From Rhizobium redzepovicii (GTDB lineage Bacteria; Pseudomonadota; Alphaproteobacteria; Rhizobiales; Rhizobiaceae): 64,000 bases of DNA. Below are positions 50,404 through 58,802 of this stretch, one piece after another (position 1 is the stretch's first letter; each line of letters begins with the position of its first letter). The position numbers were made by a program, and so were the translations under genes. The notes below the pieces were generated by a model that was given only the letters and a program-made list of their open reading frames with translations, was not told the DNA's origin and did no database searches. The stretch spans positions 85,108-149,107 of the forward strand of contig NZ_JAILYH010000020.1 of the NCBI RefSeq assembly GCF_019793435.1. The letters are read 5' to 3'.

Positions 50404-51255
50404 ATGAAGAAGTCACAAGGGGAGATCATCCTTCACCAGCAAGGCCTTTGGAGCCATGCCCGCGCAGATGTCGTTCGCCGGCGCAGTCTCGGGCGACAGG
50501 TTATCGACGTTGTCGCGGATGACCACCTGATCTTCCTCAACATAAGGGGTACGGCGGCATCCGGCGAAAATTTTGTGGACGGACGAAGAGTCGAGTTCAG
50601 TCCGCGTCCAGACGGCTCGCTTGTTTACATTCCGCCCGGTTGCCATTGGAGCGGTTGGGATGAAGGCGATGCTGAGGGTTGTTATCTTATGATAACCGTG
50701 ACGCAGGATTTTTTTTCCAACCTCACGACCAAGCTCCCGCGCGTAGGCACCTTACGTCCGGAGCTTGGATTTAGAGATCTGCCGATCCAATGCTTGGCGC
50801 GGCAGATTGCCGGAGAACTTTCACACGACGATTCCGTGGGGAGTCTGATCGTTGAAGGGCACCTCGCGGCTATCTTCGGACTTCTGCAGCGCCGCTCCGG
50901 CACATCTGGCAGATTGTCTCGAGGAGGATTGTCGCCTACGGTTCTCAAGCGCGTAATAGGGCGAATTGAAGCTCACATTGATCGACCTCCGAGCGTGCGC
51001 GCTCTGGCTGAAGAGGCGGGATTGACCTACGAGCATTTTTCCCGCGCTTTCAAGCAGTCGCAAGGCTCGACGCCCTATGGCTTCTATAACCAACGCCGTC
51101 TTGAACGCGTGACCGACCTTCTCCGCACGACTGCGATCAGCGTGACCGAGATCGCCATCGCCTGTGGCTACTCCAGCGGGAGCCACCTCTCGACCAGATT
51201 TCGCCGAGAGACGGGATTTTCCCCTGCCGAGTACCGGGCGCTCTGGAAAGAATAG
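50404..51255 (+). CDS. AraC family transcriptional regulator (cluster-associated)
   Basis: 283 residues from ATG 50404; a GTG at 50371 is an alternative. The N-terminal cupin-like sensor (about 1-150) has YIPPGCHWSGWDEGD. The C-terminal double helix-turn-helix has PSVRALAEEAGLTYEHFSRA and SVTEIAIACGYSSGSHLSTR with FRRETGFSPAEYR. It lies between the methyltransferase and the MFS/unknown-protein pair and is the likely regulator of both through the repeated TTTCATGAAA sites. Confidence 0.88.
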   Translation: MKKSQGEIILHQQGLWSHARADVVRRRSLGRQVIDVVADDHLIFLNIRGTAASGENFVDGRRVEFSPRPDGSLVYIPPGCHWSGWDEGDAEGCYLMITVTQDFFSNLTTKLPRVGTLRPELGFRDLPIQCLARQIAGELSHDDSVGSLIVEGHLAAIFGLLQRRSGTSGRLSRGGLSPTVLKRVIGRIEAHIDRPPSVRALAEEAGLTYEHFSRAFKQSQGSTPYGFYNQRRLERVTDLLRTTAISVTEIAIACGYSSGSHLSTRFRRETGFSPAEYRALWKE

Positions 51256-51280
51256 CTGGTTCTGGACGAGAGATAATATC

Positions 51281-51292
51281 AATTTCATGAAA
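51281..51292. promoter_or_regulatory. Second copy of the AATTTCATGAAA site
   Basis: AATTTCATGAAA lies 34 bases before the MFS start and is the reverse complement of the site at 50261-50272. The 12-bp identity between two regulatory regions of one cluster suggests one binding protein. Confidence 0.5.
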
Positions 51293-51325
51293 GCCGCCAG
51301 CTCTTCAGAAGAATAGCATGTCCCC

Positions 51326-52582
51326 ATGAACCTGCCAGTAGGGAGTTTGGATGAAGTGGGCGCAACAGAAAACAGCGGCATAGGGTGTTATGCCTCTCGC
51401 GGCATCTATCTCTTCTGTGTTCTGGCGTCGGCCATTGGCCGGAATGTCTACTTCGTGCTGGCGGCATGGGCTGCGACAGATGTCAGCAAGAGCGCGAGCG
51501 CTCTAGCTATCCTTTTGGCGCTCGGCAGTGCCGCCGAGTTGCTCACCAGCAATGTTGGTGGGGTTCTAGTTGATCGATTTGATCGTCGCTTCGTCTGTAT
51601 CGCTTGCGATTTATCCAGGTTGATCCTCATATTTTCAACTGGTATTGGTCTCTCGTTCGGTGACCCACTTGGTGTTCTTTGCCTATCGTGGACCATCTTC
51701 GCGTTCATCGACAGAACCTATTCGACTGCGCTGCAGGCCATCATTCCAGACATCGTTCGTCCTAAGAACCTCACTTCATTCAATTCGGCGTCTTATATTG
51801 CGATGCAGGCGGGCAATCTCATCGCCGCCATCGTCACCGGGTACAGCTTAACCGCCATCGGGATGAATCTGACGTCGATCCTGCCTGGCGCCTTTTTCGG
51901 CCTATCACTGTTGGGGCTGCTGGCACTGCTCGGCCGACAGCCGCCTTCTCGTTCTCGATCGGATTTGCAGGCAAAGAGCATTCGTCGGATGGATCTGTTG
52001 CCGACGACCTTCGTCGTTCACTCACTGAAGACCACCGCCGTCATGTATGCGTTGACCTATGCGATGGGCATGCTTGTGAGTGTATTGGGCGTCGCATATG
52101 TCACCCGCGAACTCATGGGGTCGGCGCTAGAGTTCGGTTATCTCGAGGCAGGTTGGGCCCTCGGTTCGATGGCGGGCTGTTCAACCCTTCTTCTCAGAAG
52201 GGCGCGTTCGCGACGACAAAGCATCCTCTTCCAGTCGGCGCTCGCTGGCATTGTTCTGTTGGGCTTTCCGGTTTTCCAGAGCTTTTTGTCAGCGCTCGTT
52301 CAACTGGTGTTGCTCGGCTTCTGCTACAATGTCACGCGAATCCTGATCGATGTACGGGTTCAATCGACTGTTTCGATTGACATGTTGGGGCGGGCGCGAA
52401 GCCAGATCCACACGATCTGTGTTTCGATAGGGCTTCTTGCGTATGGCATCATCGGGACGATCGGAGACGCAATTCCACCTTCGGGGATTTTCGGCCTCTT
52501 CGGGGCGCTGATGGTGACCGTCGCGCTCTTCTTTTACTTTAACATGGATCGGGGAGCGCCGGCGGAAAGCCGGTTCGTCTGA
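51326..52582 (+). CDS. MFS transporter, probable exporter
   Basis: 418 residues with about 10-12 membrane segments. The motif LVDRFDRRFV between segments 2 and 3 resembles the MFS loop motif, and the overall pattern is that of the MFS_3/enterobactin-exporter-like group (two halves with a central hydrophilic loop near 205-235). It starts at ATG 51326 and is followed after two bases by the 468-residue unknown gene, implying an operon. Likely exports the product of the cluster; substrate unknown. Confidence 0.85.
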   Translation: MNLPVGSLDEVGATENSGIGCYASRGIYLFCVLASAIGRNVYFVLAAWAATDVSKSASALAILLALGSAAELLTSNVGGVLVDRFDRRFVCIACDLSRLILIFSTGIGLSFGDPLGVLCLSWTIFAFIDRTYSTALQAIIPDIVRPKNLTSFNSASYIAMQAGNLIAAIVTGYSLTAIGMNLTSILPGAFFGLSLLGLLALLGRQPPSRSRSDLQAKSIRRMDLLPTTFVVHSLKTTAVMYALTYAMGMLVSVLGVAYVTRELMGSALEFGYLEAGWALGSMAGCSTLLLRRARSRRQSILFQSALAGIVLLGFPVFQSFLSALVQLVLLGFCYNVTRILIDVRVQSTVSIDMLGRARSQIHTICVSIGLLAYGIIGTIGDAIPPSGIFGLFGALMVTVALFFYFNMDRGAPAESRFV

Positions 52583-52584
52583 GG

Positions 52585-53991
52585 ATGGAGACGTCGCCCA
52601 ATAGCGACCTGGTTTCAAAAGGTGAGGTGTTGGCCCTCATTTTTGAATTATTCCCTTGGTTGCGTCAGTTTGAGCAGGCATCGCTGAACGACTACGCAAA
52701 GGCGGCTTTCTCGGTTGGATCGGATCAATCGGGGTGCGTCGCGCGAAGCCAGGCAATGTCTTTATTGCGGTCACGCGTGGCGGCCGTCGCGCAACGTCAG
52801 GGTTATTCAGCAGAAGCCGCATCGCGCTTTCAAACCGAAATCGAAGTCGCTCCGGTGCTGCAGTGTGGCCCCCACCTCCACCTGTTGATCGAGCCTGACG
52901 CATTTTACACCCATCTGTTCTCCCTGATGGGACTTCGCGCGCATGGCAGGACATCCTATATCTCCTACGCTTGCTCGACAGTGAAGTTCGTAGAACGCGG
53001 TCGCAAGGGTCCGGCCTGGCTCCACGTCGATGGCGATGCAGTCAACGTCTTCGGGCTGTCGCGCAGCAAAATGATCCCCTACAGCATTCTTGGCAGAAAC
53101 GGCTGCTACAGGTTCCATCTTCAAAACGTCGACAGGCCCGGTGATGACTCGGAGGCAATTTCGTGCTTGCGAGACCTTTTGCCTCGGGGCGAATTCCAGT
53201 CGGCGGCAGAGGCGATCAAAGCGGCAAATCTTTGCCTCTGGAAGCGGTATTCTGACAGCCAGGTCGATTTTCTTCAGCTTGACGATACCGACGTTGCCGA
53301 TCTGGTCGCGGATCACCTTTCCGATGGCCGGTCCTGGCTGCGAGCCTCGCTGATCGAGGACCGAGCATTCGCGATGCGCCTCATCCACTGCATCGATCAA
53401 CTCGCTGACACGGCTTGGCGAGGCTGGCTGAAAAACTCGACGCATTTTTTCTGGGGCTGCATTGAAGGGCGGCTTTTTCCACTTTGGCTGGATGGCAGGG
53501 TCCTCCGGTCGAAGGCGACAGATGATGTCTGTGTTGAATTCTCGCCGCCAAGTCTTGTGGAGGCCCTGAGAACTGGCCGGATCGTTCCGAACCTTCTGCT
53601 GATGTTCATCGTAACGTCGATCCTGCCTGGCGTGCGTGTCCTGGGTGGAAGTCGGCATACGATCTATTATCCGTTGATGCGCTGGGCATTCTGCGAGGCG
53701 TTGAGGAACAACCATCGTGACACACAGCTTCTCAACGCACTGTCAAAGGACGAACGGCCGGGGGTTTGGGGCCATCGCATCATCTCCTCGCCGTGCGAGC
53801 CATTTTCGCTGTTGAATGCTTTTAGCCGTGGGGGAATTGAAACGCTTCTCGGGCTGTTCGGCAAGATGAGCATTATCGACGCTTGCGGGCCCCTTTCCAG
53901 CTTCACCCAGGACCCCCTATGGGCGGAGCTTGCGGTAGCCTATTCCTCCGGGAGAGTGGGCAGACAATCCTGGCAATGGGCGTTCCGCTGA
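52585..53991 (+). CDS. Unknown 468-residue cytoplasmic protein of the MFS operon
   Basis: No known family is recognised. No signal peptide and only one moderately hydrophobic stretch (LLLMFIVTSILPGVRVL, about 338-354). Notable segments are GPHLHLLIEPDAFYTHLFSL (about 93-112), SYISYACSTVKFVERG, WLHVDGDAVNVFG (about 148) and GRNGCYRFHLQNVD, then NSTHFFWGCIEGRLFPLWLD. The length, frequent His/Cys/Trp/Asp and coupling to an exporter suggest a biosynthetic enzyme. It starts two bases after the MFS stop. Composition does not differ clearly from its neighbours. Confidence 0.8.
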   Translation: METSPNSDLVSKGEVLALIFELFPWLRQFEQASLNDYAKAAFSVGSDQSGCVARSQAMSLLRSRVAAVAQRQGYSAEAASRFQTEIEVAPVLQCGPHLHLLIEPDAFYTHLFSLMGLRAHGRTSYISYACSTVKFVERGRKGPAWLHVDGDAVNVFGLSRSKMIPYSILGRNGCYRFHLQNVDRPGDDSEAISCLRDLLPRGEFQSAAEAIKAANLCLWKRYSDSQVDFLQLDDTDVADLVADHLSDGRSWLRASLIEDRAFAMRLIHCIDQLADTAWRGWLKNSTHFFWGCIEGRLFPLWLDGRVLRSKATDDVCVEFSPPSLVEALRTGRIVPNLLLMFIVTSILPGVRVLGGSRHTIYYPLMRWAFCEALRNNHRDTQLLNALSKDERPGVWGHRIISSPCEPFSLLNAFSRGGIETLLGLFGKMSIIDACGPLSSFTQDPLWAELAVAYSSGRVGRQSWQWAFR

Positions 53992-54130
53992 TCGCACCTC
54001 CTTTGGTTTTCTGACCACTTTACCGCCCGAAGCGTGACCTCTCGCTTTGAGACAAGTGTCCGCGCGTAAAGCGAAGCTATTGAATTTTGTAAAGAATTCG
54101 GTTGCGCGGCGGGCGGATTTCAACTAAGCT

Positions 54131-54273
54131 GGCAGCGAGGCAGTACGCGCTGCCTTGGGGCTTCGTAACCCCTGTTAGCGGTTGGTGCCGGCCGATTCGG
54201 CACCACACTCCTTGACCTTCGGTCGAGGAGCCTGTGGCGTATGTCCAGGTTCCTCGGAACTAAAGGCCACAGG
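54131..54273 (+). ncRNA. Hairpin-rich leader, candidate structured RNA
   Basis: Successive stems: GGCAGCG/CGCTGCC (54131-54154), GGGG/CCCC (54157-54172), GGTGCCG/CGGCACC (54184-54204), GACC/GGTC (54214-54224) and CCTGTGGC/GCCACAGG (54231-54273) enclosing GTTCC/GGAAC (54249-54260). Six nested or consecutive stems in 143 bases are far from random. It ends about 95 bases before the XRE gene, so it may be a regulatory leader or an independent small RNA. No known class is recognised. Confidence 0.55.
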
Positions 54274-54367
54274 GCCGTCTAGCACGGTTACGAACTCCCC
54301 GATCAGTGGGTTGAGCGAGTTTTCAGCGGGGGCGCACCGCGTGAAACTCTCCATCGGGGTGACCACC

Positions 54368-54853
54368 ATGAAGCGCTATGTAGCAGCCCAGGTTCGGACT
54401 TCGAGACCTGCGCAAGCCAAACAGTCGGATGTTGCACGCGAGTCGGTACATCCAGTCGATCGGCATGTCGGACAGCAAATCCGTATCCGCCGAATGCAGT
54501 CGAATGTCTCCCTAGGGGATCTCGGCGTCGGCATCGGGGTGAGTTTGCAGCAGGTACAAAAATATGAAAGCGGTAAGAACCGCGTCAGCGCTTCGATGCT
54601 CTACGAGCTTGCCAATTGCCTCAAGATCCCGGTTTCGAGGTTTTTCGAAGGCCTTCCAGATCCCGAAACCACTCAGGGCCAGCAATTCATAACAGAGATC
54701 GATGGGAAGATTGCCTACATATCCACGGCGGAGGGACGGCGTCTGATAGACGACGTTTTGCTCCTTTCTCCGCGTGTGCGCAGCCGGGTCGTTGCCCTCG
54801 TCAGCTCGATTGTCGATGAAGAGATGGAAGAACACAAGGACGTTTCCCCATAA
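54368..54853 (+). CDS. XRE-family transcriptional regulator
   Basis: 161 residues from ATG 54368, after GGGGTGACC. A classical HTH_3 domain spans about 38-95: VGQQIRIRRMQSNVSLGDLG, VSLQQVQKYESGKNRVSASM, then LYELANCLKIPVSRFFEGL. The C-terminal 65 residues probably dimerise. Many rhizobial genomes carry such regulators. It is preceded by a long hairpin-rich leader. The frame continues upstream to 54182 but that part coincides with the hairpins and looks non-coding. Confidence 0.85.
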   Translation: MKRYVAAQVRTSRPAQAKQSDVARESVHPVDRHVGQQIRIRRMQSNVSLGDLGVGIGVSLQQVQKYESGKNRVSASMLYELANCLKIPVSRFFEGLPDPETTQGQQFITEIDGKIAYISTAEGRRLIDDVLLLSPRVRSRVVALVSSIVDEEMEEHKDVSP

Positions 54854-54924
54854 AAAGACCAACAAGAGCGCGGCCGCAAAAATTGGTCAGCGGTTCGTAG
54901 AGTTATCGCCGCATACTGCAGGTT

Positions 54925-56160
54925 CTAAAAAGCGATCTGGCCAACGTTCTTCTCTCGGTCAAGCACAGTGCCAAAACCGGCACTGCGGTCGGCAAGATCG
55001 TCAAGGATGTCTGCCGCCATTCTGCCATCGGCGAGCACAGGGAAGGGGAGGCGATCGCGTGCAGGATTCGATAATGCCTCGGTTCCACCGATCACAATCG
55101 GACGCAAGCGTACATTTTCCAGCTGTCCGCTAGATCCAAAATTGCAGGTCGCGATGACGCTCCTCCACACTTCCGGCGGGCTCCATTCCTGTTCGTCCTT
55201 TTCCGTATGGAAGAGGAAGTTGCCAAGGCCGTAGAAAATTGGCGTATTCCGATATATCTCAACCCCTTGAAGGACCGGAGCGCCATGGCTGACAAAGAGG
55301 CCTGCGCCCGCGTTAACGCAATCGTGCGCAAATTCGCGGACCCAGACGGGGACTTGCTGCCAGTTCGGCTCCCAATGGTGATGATGCAAATACACGATGA
55401 CGAGCGTGTCGCGGCCCGCTTCTTCCGCGATCGCCGAAAGGTGAGCCCTGGCGCTGTGCCGGTCCATGACGATGCGGCGAGCGGTCTCATCTGATCTGCG
55501 AAACACGGTTCCATAGAAATCAATTTCGTCTTGGCCATGAAGATCAGGCGGATCCTCTGGCTGGGCATAATTCGCGCGCTCCAAGGGCGAACTTAGAAGA
55601 CGCTCCTGAATGGAGCGAAGCAAGTTGAATGTTCCCGCTTCCAGGTCGAATACCCTGGAGACTTTCAGACTATTGATGCCGGGCCTTGCTATCCTGCCCT
55701 CAGTTGCGTCCTCGGCGTACATGAAAGACGGGCCTGGCCCGGCATCCATGGCAATCAGCGCGACATTTCGGGATCCGAACGTCATTTTCTGTGCCGTGGA
55801 AGCATGATGCTTGTTGTGGCCGATGCCGGCATGCAGGAAATTGTGTGCCGCAACCTCCTCCAGCGTCGAGAGGATCCCCGGCGGTCCAAGATCGAAAGCA
55901 TGGTTGTTCGCCAGAGCCAGGCTATTGAAACCGAGCTCCTTCAACGCCGCCAAGACATCCGGCGCTGCAGCGCCGAAATAGCTGCCTTTGAGCGGCCATC
56001 CACCATGACGACCATAGATAGTCGTCTCGAGATTGGTGAAGGCAACATCGCTTGCTTTGAGGATCTCGGCGATCTCAGCGAGCCGTGGATCGCCGATCGT
56101 TCGAAGATCATGACGGATGAGCGACTGGCCGGTGACAGCAATGGAAAAGGGTGCGGACAT
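54925..56160 (-). CDS. CapA/PgsA-type metallophosphoesterase family protein
   Basis: 411 residues from ATG 56160 (MSAPFSIAVTGQ). The CapA signature blocks are present: TGQSLIRHD near 8, FTNLETTIYG near 42, LALANNHAFDLG near 83, VYLHHHHWEPNW near 268, SHGAPVLQGVEIY near 303 and FYGLGNFLF near 322. In Bacillus CapA acts in poly-gamma-glutamate synthesis; no capB or capC is nearby, so the activity here may be hydrolysis of another phosphate or amide substrate. It ends the minus-strand group with the amino-acid transporter genes and may process what they import. Confidence 0.85.
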   Translation of the reverse strand: MSAPFSIAVTGQSLIRHDLRTIGDPRLAEIAEILKASDVAFTNLETTIYGRHGGWPLKGSYFGAAAPDVLAALKELGFNSLALANNHAFDLGPPGILSTLEEVAAHNFLHAGIGHNKHHASTAQKMTFGSRNVALIAMDAGPGPSFMYAEDATEGRIARPGINSLKVSRVFDLEAGTFNLLRSIQERLLSSPLERANYAQPEDPPDLHGQDEIDFYGTVFRRSDETARRIVMDRHSARAHLSAIAEEAGRDTLVIVYLHHHHWEPNWQQVPVWVREFAHDCVNAGAGLFVSHGAPVLQGVEIYRNTPIFYGLGNFLFHTEKDEQEWSPPEVWRSVIATCNFGSSGQLENVRLRPIVIGGTEALSNPARDRLPFPVLADGRMAADILDDLADRSAGFGTVLDREKNVGQIAF

Positions 56161-56241
56161 ATGGTCTACCTTCGATCTTTGGGACTGCCGACTGCTCACG
56201 CGCTATGGCTTCGGGGGAAATGCGTGTCGGAAAGCCAGTGT

Positions 56242-57084
56242 CTAGTTCGATGTCTGCGGCGAAACATCGATCTTGAACCATTGCTCGCTCAGCCGCTTCA
56301 GGGTTCCGTCGCTCGTGGCGGCCTCGATGGCGCTATCGAATGCCGCAACCAGTTCGCCGTCATCTTGCCGGAGCCCGACGCCGACACCCGGGCCCCACAG
56401 GCCACCGGAGAGCCGCGGGCCGTAGAGCGTCGCAATCCCGCCATCCGTGCTGTCGAGGAAGGCTTTCCAGGTGAAATAGTCGGCAAGACCGCCATCGATG
56501 CGCTCAGCCACGAGATCGAGATGCATGTTGTCCTGGGAATCGTAGCTCCTGATCGTCGCGACCTTTCCGAACAGTTCATTGAGCACCGCTTCCGAATTCG
56601 ATGATCGCAATACGCCCAAAGTTCTGCCGTTGAGAGCGGCTCGAAGCTCCTCGATCTTTGCCTGCTTTTCAGGGTCGATAGTTGTGAGGTCGAGCTCGGC
56701 CAACGTATCCGTGGGCGGAAGATTGAGATCTTTGCGTATGACAACTTGGTTGAAACCTCCGGCGTAGGGCTTGGAAAAAGCGATAGATTTCTTCCGCTTC
56801 TCAGTTATCGCCATCCCCGACATGATGGCATCGAACTTTCCAACGGTGAGCGCCGGTATGATTCCGTCCCAGTCCTGAGGCACGAAAGTGCACTCGAACT
56901 TCATCCTCCGGCAAAGATCGCGGCCGACGTCGATGTCAAAGCCGGCGAGCTCCCCTTGGGGGGTGATGGCATTCCAGGGCGGCGAAGCACCTTCAGAGGC
57001 GATTGTCAGTGTCTTCCTGTCCATTGCTCCCGCGTTGTTGGCGCAGACGACAAGAGACAGGGCAAGCAGAAGTGTTCGTTTCAC
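56242..57084 (-). CDS. Polar amino-acid/opine ABC substrate-binding protein
   Basis: 280 residues. Signal peptide MKRTLLLALSLVVCANNAGA. The SBP_bac_3 pattern is clear: LTIASEGASPPWNAITPQGE, LAGFDIDVGRDLCRRM, FDAIMSGMAITEKRKKSIAF and SKPYAGGF. Relatives bind lysine, arginine, ornithine, histidine or opines (HisJ, OccT, NocT). It feeds the two permeases encoded next. Confidence 0.9.
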   Translation of the reverse strand: MKRTLLLALSLVVCANNAGAMDRKTLTIASEGASPPWNAITPQGELAGFDIDVGRDLCRRMKFECTFVPQDWDGIIPALTVGKFDAIMSGMAITEKRKKSIAFSKPYAGGFNQVVIRKDLNLPPTDTLAELDLTTIDPEKQAKIEELRAALNGRTLGVLRSSNSEAVLNELFGKVATIRSYDSQDNMHLDLVAERIDGGLADYFTWKAFLDSTDGGIATLYGPRLSGGLWGPGVGVGLRQDDGELVAAFDSAIEAATSDGTLKRLSEQWFKIDVSPQTSN

Positions 57085-57141
57085 GACGATGTTCCTTTCA
57101 TTGCTGAGTTTGATTGTTGGCGTCCGGGATGTGGGCTGGCG

Positions 57142-57891
57142 TCAAGTTTCAGCCGAGGCGAGAGGCGGCTTTCCGTTCGCTCTTCGAGGTACAGGTTGCG
57201 CCGGCGGTGGACGGTTTGCCGTCGGCGTCCAACGCGTCTCCAGCATCTGGAAACCTTGCGTGATCAAGAGGGTAAGCAGCAGATAGAAAGCCCCCGCGGC
57301 AATGAAGACCTCGTATGGGGCGAATGTCTCCGACACCAGCTGTCGGGCGAGCCCGGTCACCTCAAGCAGCGTGATGGTGCTTGCAAGGGAGCTTGCCTTC
57401 AGCATTCCAACCACCTCATTTGCATAGGCGGGAAGAGCGATCCTGAGGGTCAAAGGGAACACGATAAGACGGGCAGTGTGGAAACGGGAAAGGCCCAAGG
57501 CTTTGGCCGCTTCAATCTGCCCACGCGGGACCGCCTGGATCCCGCCGCGCAGAACTTCTGTCGTATGGGCGGCGCTGTTCAGGGTGAAAGCAATGAAGGC
57601 GCACCAGAATGGCTCTCGCATCACGGCCCATAGAAAGCTTTGGCGGACGAGGGGAAGCTGGCCAATCCCGTAGTAAATCAGGAAAAGCTGAACCAGAAGT
57701 GGCGTGCCGCGGAACGCATAGGTATATGCCAGCACGGGCGCGGAAGCCCACGGATTTGATGATGCCCGTAGGAAGGCGAGCGGGACCGAGACGGCGAAGC
57801 CTGCGGCAAGCGATGCGAATGTCAGAACCAGAGTGAGAAGAAGGCCGCGGGGAAGGGTGAGAAACGCTTCAAGCGCGATGGTCATGCTCAT
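57142..57891 (-). CDS. Amino-acid ABC transporter permease (HisM/OccM type)
   Basis: 249 residues with about five membrane segments. The EAA loop for ATPase contact is EAAKALGLSRFHTARLIVFP near 130-149, and YAFRGTPLLVQLFLIYYGIG near 57-76 is family-typical. It starts four bases after the second permease gene, so the two are coupled. Confidence 0.9.
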   Translation of the reverse strand: MSMTIALEAFLTLPRGLLLTLVLTFASLAAGFAVSVPLAFLRASSNPWASAPVLAYTYAFRGTPLLVQLFLIYYGIGQLPLVRQSFLWAVMREPFWCAFIAFTLNSAAHTTEVLRGGIQAVPRGQIEAAKALGLSRFHTARLIVFPLTLRIALPAYANEVVGMLKASSLASTITLLEVTGLARQLVSETFAPYEVFIAAGAFYLLLTLLITQGFQMLETRWTPTANRPPPAQPVPRRANGKPPLASAET

Positions 57892-57895
57892 TGCC

Positions 57896-58561
57896 TCAAC
57901 CTTTCATCGCCGGGAGCGAATAGCGGCGCTCCAATAACCGGAACGAAAGAAGCGACAGGCTTGTGAGGGCGAGGTAGATTGCAGACGCTGCGAGATAGAA
58001 GGGGAGTGGAGCGCGCAGTGAGCCTGCGCCTATATAGGCGACGCGCATGACATCCGTCAGCCCGACGACGGAAATCAGCGATGTATCCTTTATCAAGGAG
58101 ATGCAGAGGTTACAGAATGCCGGCAGAGCGATCGGGATCATCTGGGGAATGATGATCAGAAACCAAATCTGCGCGTTCGAAAGCCCGAGCGCCGCTGCAG
58201 CCTCTCGTTGGCCTGGTGCAACCGCGTTGATCGCACCACGGAATATTTCCGCGGCGTACCCACTGAATACGACGGTCAGTGCCGCGACACCGGCCGCAAA
58301 TGCATTAATCTCGATGTAGCCACCGGTAATCGCGCTCAAAAGGGCGGTTCCGCCGAAATACGTCAGGAGGATGATCAGAAGTTCCGGAACACCCCGGATG
58401 ATGCCCGTGTAGGCCCGCATGCACGATGAAACCGACTTGCGGGTCGAGTTGCGGAGAACGGCAATAAGCAAACCTAATAGGGTCCCGAAAGCGCAGCTCA
58501 AGGCAAACACTAAAAGTGTGTTCTTCAATCCAGATAAAAATTGATCTACAAATGCGTACAA
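57896..58561 (-). CDS. Amino-acid ABC transporter permease (HisQ/OccQ type)
   Basis: 221 residues with about five membrane segments. GIIRGVPELLIILLTYFGG near 54-72 and the EAA loop EAAAALGLSNAQIWFLIIIP near 121-140. It is the first gene of the minus-strand transport group and divergent from the LysR gene. No ATP-binding protein is encoded in the group. Confidence 0.9.
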   Translation of the reverse strand: MYAFVDQFLSGLKNTLLVFALSCAFGTLLGLLIAVLRNSTRKSVSSCMRAYTGIIRGVPELLIILLTYFGGTALLSAITGGYIEINAFAAGVAALTVVFSGYAAEIFRGAINAVAPGQREAAAALGLSNAQIWFLIIIPQMIPIALPAFCNLCISLIKDTSLISVVGLTDVMRVAYIGAGSLRAPLPFYLAASAIYLALTSLSLLSFRLLERRYSLPAMKG

Positions 58562-58802
58562 TGCAAGTCTCCAATATTCTTGCGAGCGCGCCGAAATAGG
58601 AAAGTTATTCTCCCGACATATACAAAGGGCTTGCCGAGATTAACCGAGGGTAGATTGGATTTATTAGCTTAACCAGCGCTCTAAGTTTGGCGTATGTCAA
58701 AAATATACTTTGACTTGCCGCCGTCAATTTATAAGATTCAGGAAGTTTTGATAAGCGCAACTTATGAGGCGCGTCGCTCGACCACGATTGAGATTCCCGG
58801 CC
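58562..58802. promoter_or_regulatory. Divergent promoter region between transporter and LysR genes
   Basis: 241 AT-rich bases. ATAAG and CTTAT flank about 25 bases around 58731-58765, a loose dyad. LysR-type regulators usually bind such divergent regions, so control of the transporter here is expected but the exact site is uncertain. Confidence 0.45.

Noticed and set aside
52807..53715. 302-codon minus-strand frame opposite the 468-residue unknown gene
   Set aside because: The plus-strand frame is longer, is coupled to the MFS gene by a 2-base gap and has more protein-like composition.
54182..54367. N-terminal extension of the XRE regulator
   Set aside because: The extension coincides with the stem-loop array and contains no regulator similarity; ATG 54368 begins the recognisable protein.
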